A DNA stretch of 64,000 nt. Origin: Pontibacter anaerobius. GTDB taxonomy: Bacteria; Bacteroidota; Bacteroidia; Cytophagales; Hymenobacteraceae. A program made the position numbers and the translations under genes. The notes below the pieces were generated by a model, which was given only the letters and a program-made list of their open reading frames with translations, was not told the DNA's origin and searched no databases. Positions 1 through 8,411 of this stretch are shown one piece after another (position 1 is the stretch's first letter; each line of letters begins with the position of its first letter). Location: positions 372,001-436,000 of the forward strand of contig NZ_JAPFQO010000001.1 in assembly GCF_026241195.1 (NCBI RefSeq), read 5' to 3'.

Positions 1-1010
1 TGCAGTTGCAGCGAGCCAAGTTGCTTCTCGCGCAGCTTCTTCAACTCCTTCAGCACCAGCGAGGTGGTGCGCTTCAGCTGCTTTTTCTCCGTGCCGAAGT
101 AGATGCTCAGCAGACCCGTATCGATATAGGTGGCGTAGTTGGAGTCGATGGTATACACCAGCCCGTGCTTCTCGCGCACGGCCAGGTTCAGGCGCGAGTT
201 CATGCCGGGGCCGCCCAGCAGGTTGTTCAGCATGAAGAACGGGATGCGGCGGTCATCGGCCAGGGCATAGGCCGGGCAACCGATTACGCAGTGCGCCTGC
301 GAGATCGGTTTCTCAAGAGTTACGGCCTTTGGCGTATAGCCTGTAAACGGCACGCGCTCGCGGTGCTTCTTTATACTTGGGATGTGGCTCAGGTACTTCT
401 CGGCCAGCTTCACCACCTTCTCGAAAGGCAGGTTGCTCACTGAGCAGAACACCAGGGCACCGGTGCTCAGGTTGCGCTCTATAAAACCCAGGAAGTCCTG
501 CTTCTGAAAGCCAGACACGCTCTCTTTGGTGCCCAGGATGTTGTTGCCCAGTGCGTGCCCGTTAAACACCACCGCATCAAACTCATCCACGATGGCTTCC
601 TCCGGCGTGTCGAGGTACATGGCCATCTCCTCCAAGATCACACCGCGCTCTTTCTCAATTTCTCTTTCTGGAAAGATAGAGTTGAAGGTAATGTCGGTTA
701 GCAGTTCAAAGGATTTCTCGAAGTGCTTGTCCAGCACGGAGCTGTAGAAGCAGATTTTCTCCTTGGTGGTATAGGCATTGAGTTCGCCGCCCACAGTCTC
801 CAGGCGGTTAAGGATGTGGAACGATTTGCGTTTTTGGGTGCCTTTAAAGGCCATGTGCTCCCAGAAATGGGCCAGGCCCTGCTCCTGCGGCAGCTCATCG
901 CGGCTGCCAATGTCCATCATGAAGCCGCTATGGGCTATCTTGGTGTGCAGCACCTGCTTGTGTACAACTCTTATTCCGTTGGGTAAAGTATGGATATGAT
1001 AATCAGGCAT
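1..1010 (-). CDS. M16 family zinc metallopeptidase (pitrilysin/insulinase type), 3' end outside window
   Basis: The N-terminal 336 codons of an M16 peptidase. Seen: an HFWEH motif at residues 48-52, the inverted HxxEH zinc site of M16 enzymes, followed by AFKGT as in mitochondrial-processing-peptidase-like proteins. Family knowledge: the two histidines and the glutamate form the zinc and catalytic site, and a further glutamate about 70 residues on completes it; several glutamates lie there. The start is the ATG at 1008-1010, 21 bases downstream of a TAnnTTTG element. No signal peptide is visible at the start, so a cytoplasmic processing protease is likely. Substrate unknown. The gene runs off the left edge, so total length and any second M16 domain cannot be judged. 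Confidence 0.9.
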   Translation of the reverse strand, partial: MPDYHIHTLPNGIRVVHKQVLHTKIAHSGFMMDIGSRDELPQEQGLAHFWEHMAFKGTQKRKSFHILNRLETVGGELNAYTTKEKICFYSSVLDKHFEKSFELLTDITFNSIFPEREIEKERGVILEEMAMYLDTPEEAIVDEFDAVVFNGHALGNNILGTKESVSGFQKQDFLGFIERNLSTGALVFCSVSNLPFEKVVKLAEKYLSHIPSIKKHRERVPFTGYTPKAVTLEKPISQAHCVIGCPAYALADDRRIPFFMLNNLLGGPGMNSRLNLAVREKHGLVYTIDSNYATYIDTGLLSIYFGTEKKQLKRTTSLVLKELKKLREKQLGSLQL

Positions 1011-1030
1011 TCAATTCTAAAATTAGCCTG

Positions 1031-1038
1031 CAAAGGTA
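1031..1038 (-). promoter_or_regulatory. -7 element TACCTTTG upstream of the M16 peptidase
   Basis: Reading the minus strand gives TACCTTTG, an exact match to the Bacteroidota -7 consensus TAnnTTTG. It lies 20 bases before the peptidase start codon. No convincing -33 TTTG was found. Confidence 0.55.
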
Positions 1039-1182
1039 CGGAAAAAGTACCGGAATTACCGGAGGAAAGGCTGGGTATTGCAGCGACAAAGTATAAATCC
1101 CTACCCTAAAAACAGGGCAGGGAGGATTAGCTATGCCAGGGTGGTTTATAAGTATAAACTTAGCTGCTTGGGCTGATCAGGG

Positions 1183-1440
1183 CCATCCCCCAACCCCCTT
1201 CGAAGGGGGACTTGGTAGAAGTTGCATCAGCTAAGGCTATCGAACCTGATCCCAGTCCTTGGGTTGAGCGCCTTCTAGATTTCTGGTGACGAGCGACAGC
1301 GAGGCATTGCGACAGCAAAGGAAATATAGACAGCGCGATGCCAAAGGACGAGCCCTCGCGGGCTTGAGCGAGCCAAAGCTAGAGTTGAAACGATAGGTAT
1401 TTAAGACTGCGGATCAGCAGAGACTAGTAAAGATATCTTA
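1183..1440 (-). repeat. Modular intergenic repeat, copy A (inverted orientation)
   Basis: Part of the 658-base gap between the M16 peptidase and the next gene. Read on the minus strand it carries the same ordered blocks as copies near 21.0, 48.4 and 51.4 kb: a CAGTCTTA-type lead block, a GAGGGCTCGTC block followed by GCATCGCGCTG, a block AAGGCGCTCAACCCAAGG followed by ACTGGGA, and the hairpin CCCCCTTCGAAGGGGG. Reading frames through the copies are not conserved, so it is treated as non-coding. The rest of the gap holds the promoter element and REP-like hairpins near 1505-1571. Confidence 0.75.
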
Positions 1441-1504
1441 TTTCCGATTACAGGAAGCATCGGCTATAGAAGTATGACATAAGTATAAAAGCAGCTACTA
1501 CGTG

Positions 1505-1571
1505 TGGCTCTACGAGCCAGTCTAGTTATAAACTCGACACCATTAAAAGGCACAAGTTGCAAACTCGCGCC
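1505..1571. repeat. REP-like hairpin pair
   Basis: Two small inverted repeats with 3-base loops: TGGCTC/GAGCCA at 1505-1519, and GGCACAAGTT/AACTCGCGCC at 1549-1571, where the mismatches are G/A differences. The second has the same 10-base arm and 3-base loop plan as a hairpin at 15958-15980, including the shared core CACAAGTTG. Confidence 0.5.
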
Positions 1572-1668
1572 AGCAATAAGTTAGTAGAATTAAGATGTCC
1601 GGAACAGCGAGTGTAACTGCGCCGCTGCTCGCTGAATATGCCGTTATAGCAAGAGAAAAGTGAAAGGT

Positions 1669-2109
1669 TTACCTGTTATCAGTATCTGAGGAGATTCTGC
1701 GGTAGATAAGCGCGCCGGCATCGTAAGCATCCATAGCAATGGTCAGAGTGTTGCCATCAGTTTCAATATACAACCGTAGAGAATCGTTTTGGTGTAGCTC
1801 GGCTTCGTCCTGGTAAAAGAAGATGAATGTGACTGGAGAATTCGTCAGCATCGAAACGCCCTCTTCCAGTTTATACTTTCCCACCTCTTTCTGGCCATCC
1901 CTGGTGCGCTCATAGGTGTTGCCTGTAAACTTGATAAGATTGCCATTCCCCGCGGGATGCTCTATTGTTCCGGTCCAACCGTTTGTAGTTGTTTTTAACT
2001 CCCATGTGCCGGATAGTTCACCTTCAGGATTGAAACATCCATCTTCTTTTTCGCATCCGGTCAGGGTAAGGAAAATCAGGAAAAGCAGCGGCAAGTATAG
2101 GTTCTTCAT
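1669..2109 (-). CDS. Small lipoprotein, lipocalin-like fold possible
   Basis: 146 residues. A lipoprotein signal peptide ends in LTGC with the lipidated cysteine at residue 19, so it is expected to be membrane-anchored outside the cytoplasm. The mature part has a pattern of the type GTWELKT...IKFTGNTYER...GKYKLEEG, which resembles the lipocalin-like domains common in Bacteroidota lipoproteins. This is an inference from pattern only. It follows another lipoprotein gene on the same strand after a 76-base gap and may be co-transcribed with it. Function unknown. Confidence 0.75.
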   Translation of the reverse strand: MKNLYLPLLFLIFLTLTGCEKEDGCFNPEGELSGTWELKTTTNGWTGTIEHPAGNGNLIKFTGNTYERTRDGQKEVGKYKLEEGVSMLTNSPVTFIFFYQDEAELHQNDSLRLYIETDGNTLTIAMDAYDAGALIYRRISSDTDNR

Positions 2110-2185
2110 AAGGCAGAGCGTATCAATTATTGGGTCTACCTTACTGACCCCTCAGCCATGGCTATGGTTGCAAACGCGTCCTGAT

Positions 2186-2971
2186 TTACTGCTTTTTCTC
2201 CCTTCCGCCCACATTAATCACAAAACCCACTGCAAAAACAGAGTAAGCCGCTGTCAGGGTGTCCCGGTTTTTCAGGCCGATGGTGGTGCCGCTGGTGTAC
2301 TGCAGCTGTACCGACGGGTTCAGGGTAAGGCGGGTGTAAAAGATCGGCTCCAGGAAAATATTGTCCTCTTCCTCGCCCGGCACGTTGTTTACCGTGTAAT
2401 CGTGCATGTTGAGGTAACTGGCGCGGAGGGCGGTGCCATAGTTTAACGGAAACTCCTTGCTAAACAGCCGTAGCGATTTTTTGCGTTTGGAGGTGAAGTT
2501 AACCTGTAAGAAATACTTATTGAAATTGGCTTCGTGGCGCTCATAGCTCATCTCGCCTGTTTCCTTGTCCTCCTCTTTCTCGGTGCGCTCGGAGCTGCCG
2601 CCGCCAAAGCCGCCGTAAATCTCCAGTATGCGGTTGTCTTCAGGACCGAACGTGGTGAAGTACCCGCCGGCCGCCTCCAGCAGGTTGTGGCGCATATCGC
2701 GCTTGCGGCGCTCGGTGCTCAGCATGGAACCGTTCAGCAGCACGCCAAAGTGATCCGACACGGCATAGGCGGTGTTAAACGTAATGTTGCCTTTGGGCGT
2801 AACGTGGCCACCAGCACTCAGTTCCCCTTTCTGGGTAAACATGGGCACGTTGGGTACGTTAGGCATGTAGGCAGAGGTGCCGCAACCAGCCAGCAGCAGG
2901 GGCAGGGCCAGCAGTAAAGTAAGCTGTTTTATACTTTTAAAAAGAGGGGGAGCGGTAAAGGGTGTATTCAT
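2186..2971 (-). CDS. Lipoprotein of unknown function
   Basis: 261 residues with a long N-terminal signal ending LLAGC, cysteine 30 being the likely lipidation site. The mature region is rich in alternating polar and aromatic residues and short glycine turns (GGHVTPKGNITFNTAYAV near residue 54), resembling beta-strand-rich outer-membrane-associated proteins. It ends with a hydrophobic strand-like stretch (VFAVGFVINVGGREKKQ). The family was not recognised. It lies upstream of the small lipoprotein on the same strand and is divergent from the GT9 gene. Confidence 0.75.
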   Translation of the reverse strand: MNTPFTAPPLFKSIKQLTLLLALPLLLAGCGTSAYMPNVPNVPMFTQKGELSAGGHVTPKGNITFNTAYAVSDHFGVLLNGSMLSTERRKRDMRHNLLEAAGGYFTTFGPEDNRILEIYGGFGGGSSERTEKEEDKETGEMSYERHEANFNKYFLQVNFTSKRKKSLRLFSKEFPLNYGTALRASYLNMHDYTVNNVPGEEEDNIFLEPIFYTRLTLNPSVQLQYTSGTTIGLKNRDTLTAAYSVFAVGFVINVGGREKKQ

Positions 2972-3120
2972 AAAATGATATTCAGCACTGCAAAGTCTGC
3001 CAACTTAACCAAAGCCCGCTGCATTCACAAGAAGCTGACGATAGATTTAGTGAAATATTCAGATTAATGAGTTAGAAGCGGCTTCGGAGTATTGTATTTT
3101 TAAGTAAGGCCGGTTTGGTG

Positions 3121-3128
3121 TAGCTTTG
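3121..3128 (+). promoter_or_regulatory. -7 element TAGCTTTG just before the GT9 gene
   Basis: Exact TAnnTTTG match ending only 8 bases before the ATG at 3137. If transcription starts the usual 5-8 bases downstream, the mRNA would have almost no leader. The -33 partner is unclear: the nearest TTG, at 3092, gives an overlong spacer. Confidence 0.5.
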
Positions 3129-3136
3129 TCTGTAGC

Positions 3137-4141
3137 ATGAAGAAAATACTGATCATACAAACGGCTTTTCTGGGCGATGTGGTTCTGGCGACGGCGCTGG
3201 TGGAGAAGCTGCATACCTATTACCCGGAGGCGCAGCTTGATTTCCTGCTGCGCAAAGGCAACGAGGGACTGCTGAAGGACCACCCGCTGCTGCGCCGGGT
3301 ACTGATCTGGAACAAGCAGGAAGACAAGTATAAAAGCCTGATGGGGCTGCTCTCGCAGATCCGCGCCGAGAAGTATGACCTGGTGGTGAACGTGCAGCGC
3401 TTCGGGGCCACCGGCTTTCTCACAGCTTTTTCAGGTGCCAAAGAGACTGTAGGCTTTGAGAAGAATCCATTTTCAAGGCTCTTTACCCGCCGTTACGTGC
3501 ACGATGTGAAATCCGGCACGCACGAGGTGGAGCGCAACAACATGCTCATCCAAAGTATAACCAACGCCATACCTGCGAAACCAAAATTATACCCAAGCCA
3601 GGTTGATTTTGCCAAGGTAGAGCACCTGAAGCCGGAGCCGTTTATCTGCATGGCGCCAACCTCGGTGTGGTTTACCAAGCAGTACCCGCAGGAGCAATGG
3701 GTACAGCTCCTCAACAGCCTCGACCCCAAGTATAAAGTATACCTGCTGGGCTCACCGGCCGACAAGCAGCACTGCGACGAGATCATCATCCAAAGTATAA
3801 ACCAGCGCGTGGAGAACCTGTGCGGACAGCTGAACCTGCTGCAGTCGGCGGCCCTGATGCGCGATGCGGTGCTCAACTACGTGAATGACTCCGGCCCGAT
3901 GCACCTGGCCTCCGCCCTGAATGCCCCCACCTGCGCCATCTACTGCTCCACGGTACCGCGCTTCGGCTTTGGCCCGCTGGCCGATTTTGCCGAGGTGGTG
4001 GAGCGCGAGGAGCCGCTCTACTGCCGCCCCTGCGGCCTGCACGGCTACAAAGCATGCCCCGAAGGACATTTTAAGTGCGCCCGCGAAATCAGGAATGAGC
4101 AGCTGCTGGAGGTGTTGCGGGTGAGAGAGGTTGGGAGTTAG
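3137..4141 (+). CDS. Glycosyltransferase family 9 (heptosyltransferase II-like)
   Basis: 334 residues. The N-terminus MKKILIIQTAFLGDVVLATA is the first Rossmann strand of GT9 enzymes, and NDSGPMHLASALNAPT in the C-terminal half is the sugar-nucleotide binding signature. Family role: transfer of heptose or a related sugar onto the lipopolysaccharide core at the inner face of the cytoplasmic membrane. Near the C-terminus four cysteines are spaced C-x2-C-x7-C-x6-C (CRPC...CPEGHFKC), as in many RfaF-like proteins. A paralogue with the same tail lies at 16002-16976. The exact sugar and acceptor cannot be told. No LPS cluster surrounds it. Confidence 0.9.
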   Translation: MKKILIIQTAFLGDVVLATALVEKLHTYYPEAQLDFLLRKGNEGLLKDHPLLRRVLIWNKQEDKYKSLMGLLSQIRAEKYDLVVNVQRFGATGFLTAFSGAKETVGFEKNPFSRLFTRRYVHDVKSGTHEVERNNMLIQSITNAIPAKPKLYPSQVDFAKVEHLKPEPFICMAPTSVWFTKQYPQEQWVQLLNSLDPKYKVYLLGSPADKQHCDEIIIQSINQRVENLCGQLNLLQSAALMRDAVLNYVNDSGPMHLASALNAPTCAIYCSTVPRFGFGPLADFAEVVEREEPLYCRPCGLHGYKACPEGHFKCAREIRNEQLLEVLRVREVGS

Positions 4142-4146
4142 AGGGT

Positions 4147-4707
4147 TTGGGAGTGGGAGTAACTGCCGATATAAAAAGAGTACTTTTAACTACAGTAGCC
4201 TGCTTTTTACTGACAGCAATTGCTTTTCGAGTAAATAACCAAGATCAAGTACCACTCATCAGTCCCTTCTTATTTACATTAGTTATTGTACTGGCCAATC
4301 TCGATCAAGTAAGGGTAAATAAATTAAAAGCTATTGGATTAGGGCTGATGCTAACCTTGCCTGTGTTTTTAGTTTCGGTATTAGCTGGAGTCGGACTTAC
4401 ACAAATGTTAAAGGGGGCGCAGGCAGGAATGGTTATTAGTTCAGCAATGTCGGGGGCGCTCATGTTTTTGGTCAATAGTTTATTCTTTAACATGAGGAGT
4501 TTTAAGGCTGGTCTGGCAATAACAGCGGTTTTAGGGGCCATAGCTCCATTTGTTGCTCGGTTTGTTGAACTATACTTGCCTGGTATAAATTCTTCAGCGG
4601 GGTTCATAGAAGATCCTGGTCTATTCTTCATCTGTTGGCAAACATTGGTGGGGTTGGGTATAAGTATAGGAATTTGGGTAGGAGTAGACCAGAAGAAACT
4701 GAAATAA
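4147..4707 (+). CDS. Multispanning membrane protein, unknown
   Basis: About 186 residues with four to five hydrophobic segments (for example VLLTTVACFLLTAIAF, AIGLGLMLTLPVFLVSVLAG, LFFICWQTLVGLGISIGIWV). No family was recognised. There is no ATG start: the frame opens with TTG at 4147, six bases after the GT9 stop, and GTG at 4153 is an alternative. The gene is visibly richer in A and T, with TTA/ATT-type codons, than its GC-rich neighbours on both sides. Together with the following gene it forms a small AT-rich insert. Possibly recently acquired. Confidence 0.6.
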   Translation: MGVGVTADIKRVLLTTVACFLLTAIAFRVNNQDQVPLISPFLFTLVIVLANLDQVRVNKLKAIGLGLMLTLPVFLVSVLAGVGLTQMLKGAQAGMVISSAMSGALMFLVNSLFFNMRSFKAGLAITAVLGAIAPFVARFVELYLPGINSSAGFIEDPGLFFICWQTLVGLGISIGIWVGVDQKKLK

Positions 4708-4709
4708 AC

Positions 4710-4970
4710 ATGAGAGGTAGATTACATGCTGTAATTGCTTTAAGCGTAAACCTGTTCTTGATAGGATGGATGATTTTATCCTCATGGAGTGGAAATGATA
4801 AAGCTATTTTATTTGTGATCTTTTACTACCCCTTGCTGATCCTACTCAATTCATCAGTCTGGCTTATCCTAAAATCAAAGTATAGAGAAGCAGCTAACCT
4901 CTATAGATTTAGCACACTTAGCTTGATTTTACTTTTCCTGCCGGTGTTAGTCTTTGCGACTTTATTTTGA
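4710..4970 (+). CDS. Small membrane protein, unknown
   Basis: 86 residues if started at the ATG at 4710, two bases after the stop codon of the preceding membrane-protein gene. Three hydrophobic segments are visible: VIALSVNLFLIGWMILSSW, AILFVIFYYPLLILLNSSVW and STLSLILLFLPVLVFATLF. Codon use is AT-rich like the gene before it, so the two probably arrived and are expressed together. A longer frame reaches back to 4635 inside the upstream gene but adds no hydrophobic or conserved-looking sequence. Function unknown. Confidence 0.6.
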   Translation: MRGRLHAVIALSVNLFLIGWMILSSWSGNDKAILFVIFYYPLLILLNSSVWLILKSKYREAANLYRFSTLSLILLFLPVLVFATLF

Positions 4971-5066
4971 TGTAGACTTTAGCCCCCATACACTACACTT
5001 GCCCCACCTACAGTTTTATACTATATTAGAAGTATAAACTATACAGCCTACACAAAATAAGACTAT

Positions 5067-6362
5067 ATGAAATACGAGCCAATCGGGCAGGAACTTTTCA
5101 TAAACCACCGCCACAGCTTCTGTAAGCAGCTCAAACCCGCGTCCATCGCCATCTTCCACTCCAACGATGTAATGCCCACCAACGCCGACGGCACCATGGC
5201 ATTCAAGCAAAACAGCGACATCTTTTATCTAACCGGGGTGGACCAGGAGGAAAGTATACTTTTGCTCTTCCCGGACTGCAAAGATGAGCGCATGCAGGAG
5301 ATATTGTTTGTGCGCGAAACCAACGATCATATTTTAACCTGGGAGGGCTACAAACTCACAAAAGAGCAGGCACGAGAGGTATCGGGCATCCACACTGTTT
5401 ACTGGACGCACCAGTTTGAGCAGGTGCTGCACCTGCTGGCCTTCGAGGCCGAGCGCCTGTACCTGAACACCAACGAGCACCTGCGCGCCGTGGTGGAGGT
5501 GGAGACCCGCGATGCCCGCTTTATCAAGAAGATAAAAGAGCAGTTCCCGCTGCACAAGTATGAGCGTAGTGCCCCCATCATGCACCAACTTCGGGCCATT
5601 AAGTCGGAGCGGGAGGTGGAACTGCTGCAGCAGGCCTGCGACATCACCGATAAGGCTTTCCGAAGGCTGCTGGGCTTTATCAAGCCGGGCGTGATGGAGT
5701 ATGAAATTGAGGCGGAGCTGTACCACGAGTTTCTGCGAAACCGCTCCAAGGGGCCGGCCTACGAGCCTATTATTGCATCCGGTGCCAACGCCTGCATCCT
5801 GCACTACACCGACAATAGCCGCGAGTGCAAAGACGGCGACCTGGTGCTGATGGACTTCGGGGCCGAGTACGCCAACTATGCCGCCGACATGACCCGCACC
5901 GTGCCGGTAAACGGTAAATTCACCAAGCGCCAGCGCGAAGTATACGACTCGGTGCTGACCGTGATGAAAACGGCTATACAAATTCTGGTGCCCGGCAATA
6001 CCCTGGGCCAGTACCATAAGTTTGTGGGCACTCTTATGGAGAACGAGCTGATTAAACTAGGCCTGCTGAATGAGAACGATGTGCGCAACCAGGACTCTGA
6101 CAAACCGCTGTACAAAAAGTACTTTATGCATGGCACGTCACACCACCTTGGGCTGGATGTGCATGATGTAGGCAATAAGTACAGGCCGTTTGAGGCAGGT
6201 ATGGTGTTCACTTGCGAGCCCGGCATCTACATCCGGGAGGAAGGCATTGGCATACGCCTGGAAAATGATATCCTGATCACCCATAATGGGCCGAAAGACC
6301 TGATGCAGGCTATTCCGCTGGAAGCCGATGATATTGAGCGGCTGATGCAGAAAACGACATAA
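5067..6362 (+). CDS. pepP: Xaa-Pro aminopeptidase (M24B)
   Basis: 431 residues. An N-terminal aminopeptidase-P domain (about 1-160) is followed by the M24 pita-bread domain. All five metal ligands are visible: D263 (LMDFGAEY), D274 (AADMTRT), H355 (HGTSHHLGLDVHDVG), E384 (TCEPGIYI) and E399 (IRLENDILIT). Family role: release of N-terminal residues preceding proline, using two manganese ions, in the cytoplasm. Start ATG at 5067. The gene ends just before a strong hairpin terminator. It looks monocistronic. Confidence 0.95.
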   Translation: MKYEPIGQELFINHRHSFCKQLKPASIAIFHSNDVMPTNADGTMAFKQNSDIFYLTGVDQEESILLLFPDCKDERMQEILFVRETNDHILTWEGYKLTKEQAREVSGIHTVYWTHQFEQVLHLLAFEAERLYLNTNEHLRAVVEVETRDARFIKKIKEQFPLHKYERSAPIMHQLRAIKSEREVELLQQACDITDKAFRRLLGFIKPGVMEYEIEAELYHEFLRNRSKGPAYEPIIASGANACILHYTDNSRECKDGDLVLMDFGAEYANYAADMTRTVPVNGKFTKRQREVYDSVLTVMKTAIQILVPGNTLGQYHKFVGTLMENELIKLGLLNENDVRNQDSDKPLYKKYFMHGTSHHLGLDVHDVGNKYRPFEAGMVFTCEPGIYIREEGIGIRLENDILITHNGPKDLMQAIPLEADDIERLMQKTT

Positions 6363-6747
6363 AGTTGCATAACCCTAGCAAGGTTAGATACAAAAAAGGC
6401 TGCCGGTTTTTGCCGACAGCCTTTTTTGTTGTGCTTACTCTAAAAATCGGGCGCTTGCATCAAAATATTTTCAAGTATACAACCTTGCACGGTTGTTTCA
6501 GTTTGAAGTAATAAGTGTATACCGCCCAAACTGTAGTTGCTAAAACGTGTGCAATTTAAAGGGTGGCACACAGGCGTTTATGTTCAACCTATACCAGATA
6601 GTGCCTATGGGCGAACATTATCTTTTTATGAAGAAGCATGTCGGGAAGCCGTTCAGGTTACCTGCGACGGGTTATTTTTTTAGGCACAGAATAAACTCGT
6701 TTTGAAACATGCACGTATTGTCATATCAACATATACTTTGTAGAATC
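6363..6747. other. Gene-poor stretch upstream of the OmpA-family gene
   Basis: About 385 bases. It contains the terminator at 6392-6427 and one AAGTATA heptamer near 6474. Just before the OmpA start lies TATACTTTG (6732-6740), which resembles a -7 element with one extra base. I see no open frame or RNA gene in the middle part. A long leader or an upstream regulatory site for the outer-membrane protein is possible but not shown. Confidence 0.5.
6392..6427. terminator. Intrinsic terminator after pepP
   Basis: The arms AAAAAAGGCTGCCGG and GCCGACAGCCTTTTTT form a GC-rich stem bounded by an A tract and a T tract, 30 bases beyond the pepP stop. The symmetric tracts would allow termination in both directions. 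Confidence 0.85.
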
Positions 6748-8208
6748 ATGCAAACACATTTATCGAAAATTAAGAGACTTGCTTTCGCACTCGTGTTCCT
6801 GCTCATAGCAGGCCCCGAAGTTTTTGCGCAAAGCTCTGATCAAAAAACAAACCTGCAGATATACGGCAGTGCCTTACAATACAAAGGTGACCTGGACGGT
6901 GAGGACGAGTTCAGCAAGATAGAGTGGGGTGGTGGCCTCGGGCTAAACCGCTACATCAGCCCTTCTTTTGATGGCGGCTTGCACCTGACCTATGGTAGCG
7001 TGGAAGATGATGGCCCGGGTGGCAACTTCGATGCGCAGATGGGTACAGTCCTGCTGAACCTGCGCCTTAAAATGTACGGCAATATTTTAAAAGAAGACGC
7101 CTTTATCGGCCCTTACCTGCAGGTTGGAGGTGGCGGCGCCTGGGCCAAGACCGATGCCATGCGCAGCGATGGTACCATGCAGGAAGACGATAAGTTTTTT
7201 ACCACAGCCCTTAGAGGCGGCGGTGGTATCCGCTTCCGTTTCTCCGATGCCGTTAGTGCTTTCGTAGAGACAAACTACATGATCATCGGCCAGGATAAGA
7301 TTGATGGCTACGATGTAGGTGAAAACGACCGTTTTCTGATGCATAACGTTGGTCTGGGTTTTAACCTGGGCAAAGCCAAAGACACAGACGCTGACGGTGT
7401 GCCGGACAGAAGAGATGACTGCCCAGACACCCCAACCGGTGTGCAGGTTGACAAAAACGGTTGCCCTGTTGACACAGACGGAGACGGTGTGGCTGACTAC
7501 CAGGATGAGTGCCCTGGCGAGGCTGGCGTTGCTAACCTGAACGGTTGCCCTGACAGAGACGGCGACGGTGTTGCCGACAAAGACGACCAGTGCCCTGATG
7601 AGGCTGGTACTGCCGCTACAAACGGTTGCCCAGACTCTGACAGCGACGGCGTAGCAGATGCCAGCGACAACTGCCCGGATACGCCTGCCGGTGTGCAGGT
7701 TGGCCCGGATGGCTGTCCAGTGGACTCTGACGGTGACGGTGTTCCGGATAACGAGGATGCTTGCCCTAACTCAGCAGGTACAATGGAAACCAAGGGTTGC
7801 CCAGAACTGGATGAGGCTACGATGAAACTGATCGAAGAGAAAGTACGCTTCGAGTTCGACAGAGCCAGAGTTCAGGATAGCTATAAGCAGCTGTTGGATA
7901 GCATTACCGTGGCGCTGCAGAAATACCCAGACCACGTACTGCTGATCAAAGGCCACGCTGACTACATCGGTTCTGAAGAGTACAACCAGGCACTGTCTGA
8001 GCGTAGAGCAGAGGCTGTGAAGGAGTACCTGATCCAGCAAGGTGTGCAGAACCCAGACAGACTCGTGACGAAAGGCTATGGCGAAACGCAGCCACTTGTA
8101 AAAGTGAACGAGCGCCTGTCACGTCGCAGAACTGAGAAAGAGCGTGCTCAGAACAGAAGGGTAGGCTTTGAGATGAATACTCCGGACATGCAGTTAGACA
8201 TGGAATAA
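6748..8208 (+). CDS. OmpA family outer membrane protein with thrombospondin type 3 repeats
   Basis: 486 residues from the ATG at 6748, which gives a clean signal peptide (KRLAFALVFLLIAGPEVFAQS). The ATG at 6709 would add a polar extension before it. After a beta-barrel-like region (about 25-210) come five or so calcium-binding TSP3 repeats of the form DxDGDGVxDxxDxCPDxxG (about 213-355). An OmpA C-terminal peptidoglycan-binding domain follows (HADYIGSEEYNQALSERRAE, about 410-430). Family role: anchoring the outer membrane to peptidoglycan. The gene body holds no AAGTATA heptamer, unlike most genes here. It ends before a perfect 48-base palindrome. Confidence 0.92.
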   Translation: MQTHLSKIKRLAFALVFLLIAGPEVFAQSSDQKTNLQIYGSALQYKGDLDGEDEFSKIEWGGGLGLNRYISPSFDGGLHLTYGSVEDDGPGGNFDAQMGTVLLNLRLKMYGNILKEDAFIGPYLQVGGGGAWAKTDAMRSDGTMQEDDKFFTTALRGGGGIRFRFSDAVSAFVETNYMIIGQDKIDGYDVGENDRFLMHNVGLGFNLGKAKDTDADGVPDRRDDCPDTPTGVQVDKNGCPVDTDGDGVADYQDECPGEAGVANLNGCPDRDGDGVADKDDQCPDEAGTAATNGCPDSDSDGVADASDNCPDTPAGVQVGPDGCPVDSDGDGVPDNEDACPNSAGTMETKGCPELDEATMKLIEEKVRFEFDRARVQDSYKQLLDSITVALQKYPDHVLLIKGHADYIGSEEYNQALSERRAEAVKEYLIQQGVQNPDRLVTKGYGETQPLVKVNERLSRRRTEKERAQNRRVGFEMNTPDMQLDME

Positions 8209-8220
8209 CGGGAGTTAAAT

Positions 8221-8268
8221 AAAAACAGAAAGCGCCGCCGGCATATGCCGGCGGCGCTTTCTGTTTTT
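8221..8268. terminator. Perfect 24-base-arm palindromic terminator
   Basis: Positions 8221-8244 and 8245-8268 are exact reverse complements, beginning AAAAACAGAAAGCGCCGCC and ending in CTGTTTTT. It lies 12 bases after the OmpA-family stop. Bidirectional termination is likely, serving the convergent pyrB gene as well. Confidence 0.88.
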
Positions 8269-8407
8269 ATACTTCAAGTATAAGCCAACACTTTAGCCAC
8301 AGCTATACTTTTTGTTTACTGCGGCGCTTTATACTTTCAGATTGAAGTATAAAGCGCCGCCCTTGTAGCAAGAGCGGGGTTTATACTTTAATGCTGGTTT
8401 ATACTTT
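8266..8407. repeat. Cluster of AAGTATA/TATACTT heptamers including a hairpin
   Basis: Seven copies of the heptamer in about 140 bases. Two of them sit in a perfect inverted repeat with 16-base arms, GCGGCGCTTTATACTT at 8321-8336 and its complement at 8345-8360, separated by an 8-base loop. Another pair (8268-8282) forms the near-palindrome TTATACTTCAAGTATAAG. The cluster fills the gap between the convergent OmpA-family and pyrB genes. Confidence 0.8.
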
Positions 8408-8411
8408 AGGA

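Noticed and set aside
1..443. Plus-strand frame opposite the M16 peptidase
   Set aside because: The minus-strand frame has the HxxEH zinc motif and a promoter; the plus-strand frame shows no family pattern.
7380..7800. CRISPR-like regular repeats of about 40-100 bases
   Set aside because: These encode the TSP3 calcium-binding repeats of the OmpA-family protein; codons vary at third positions, and no leader or cas gene is present.
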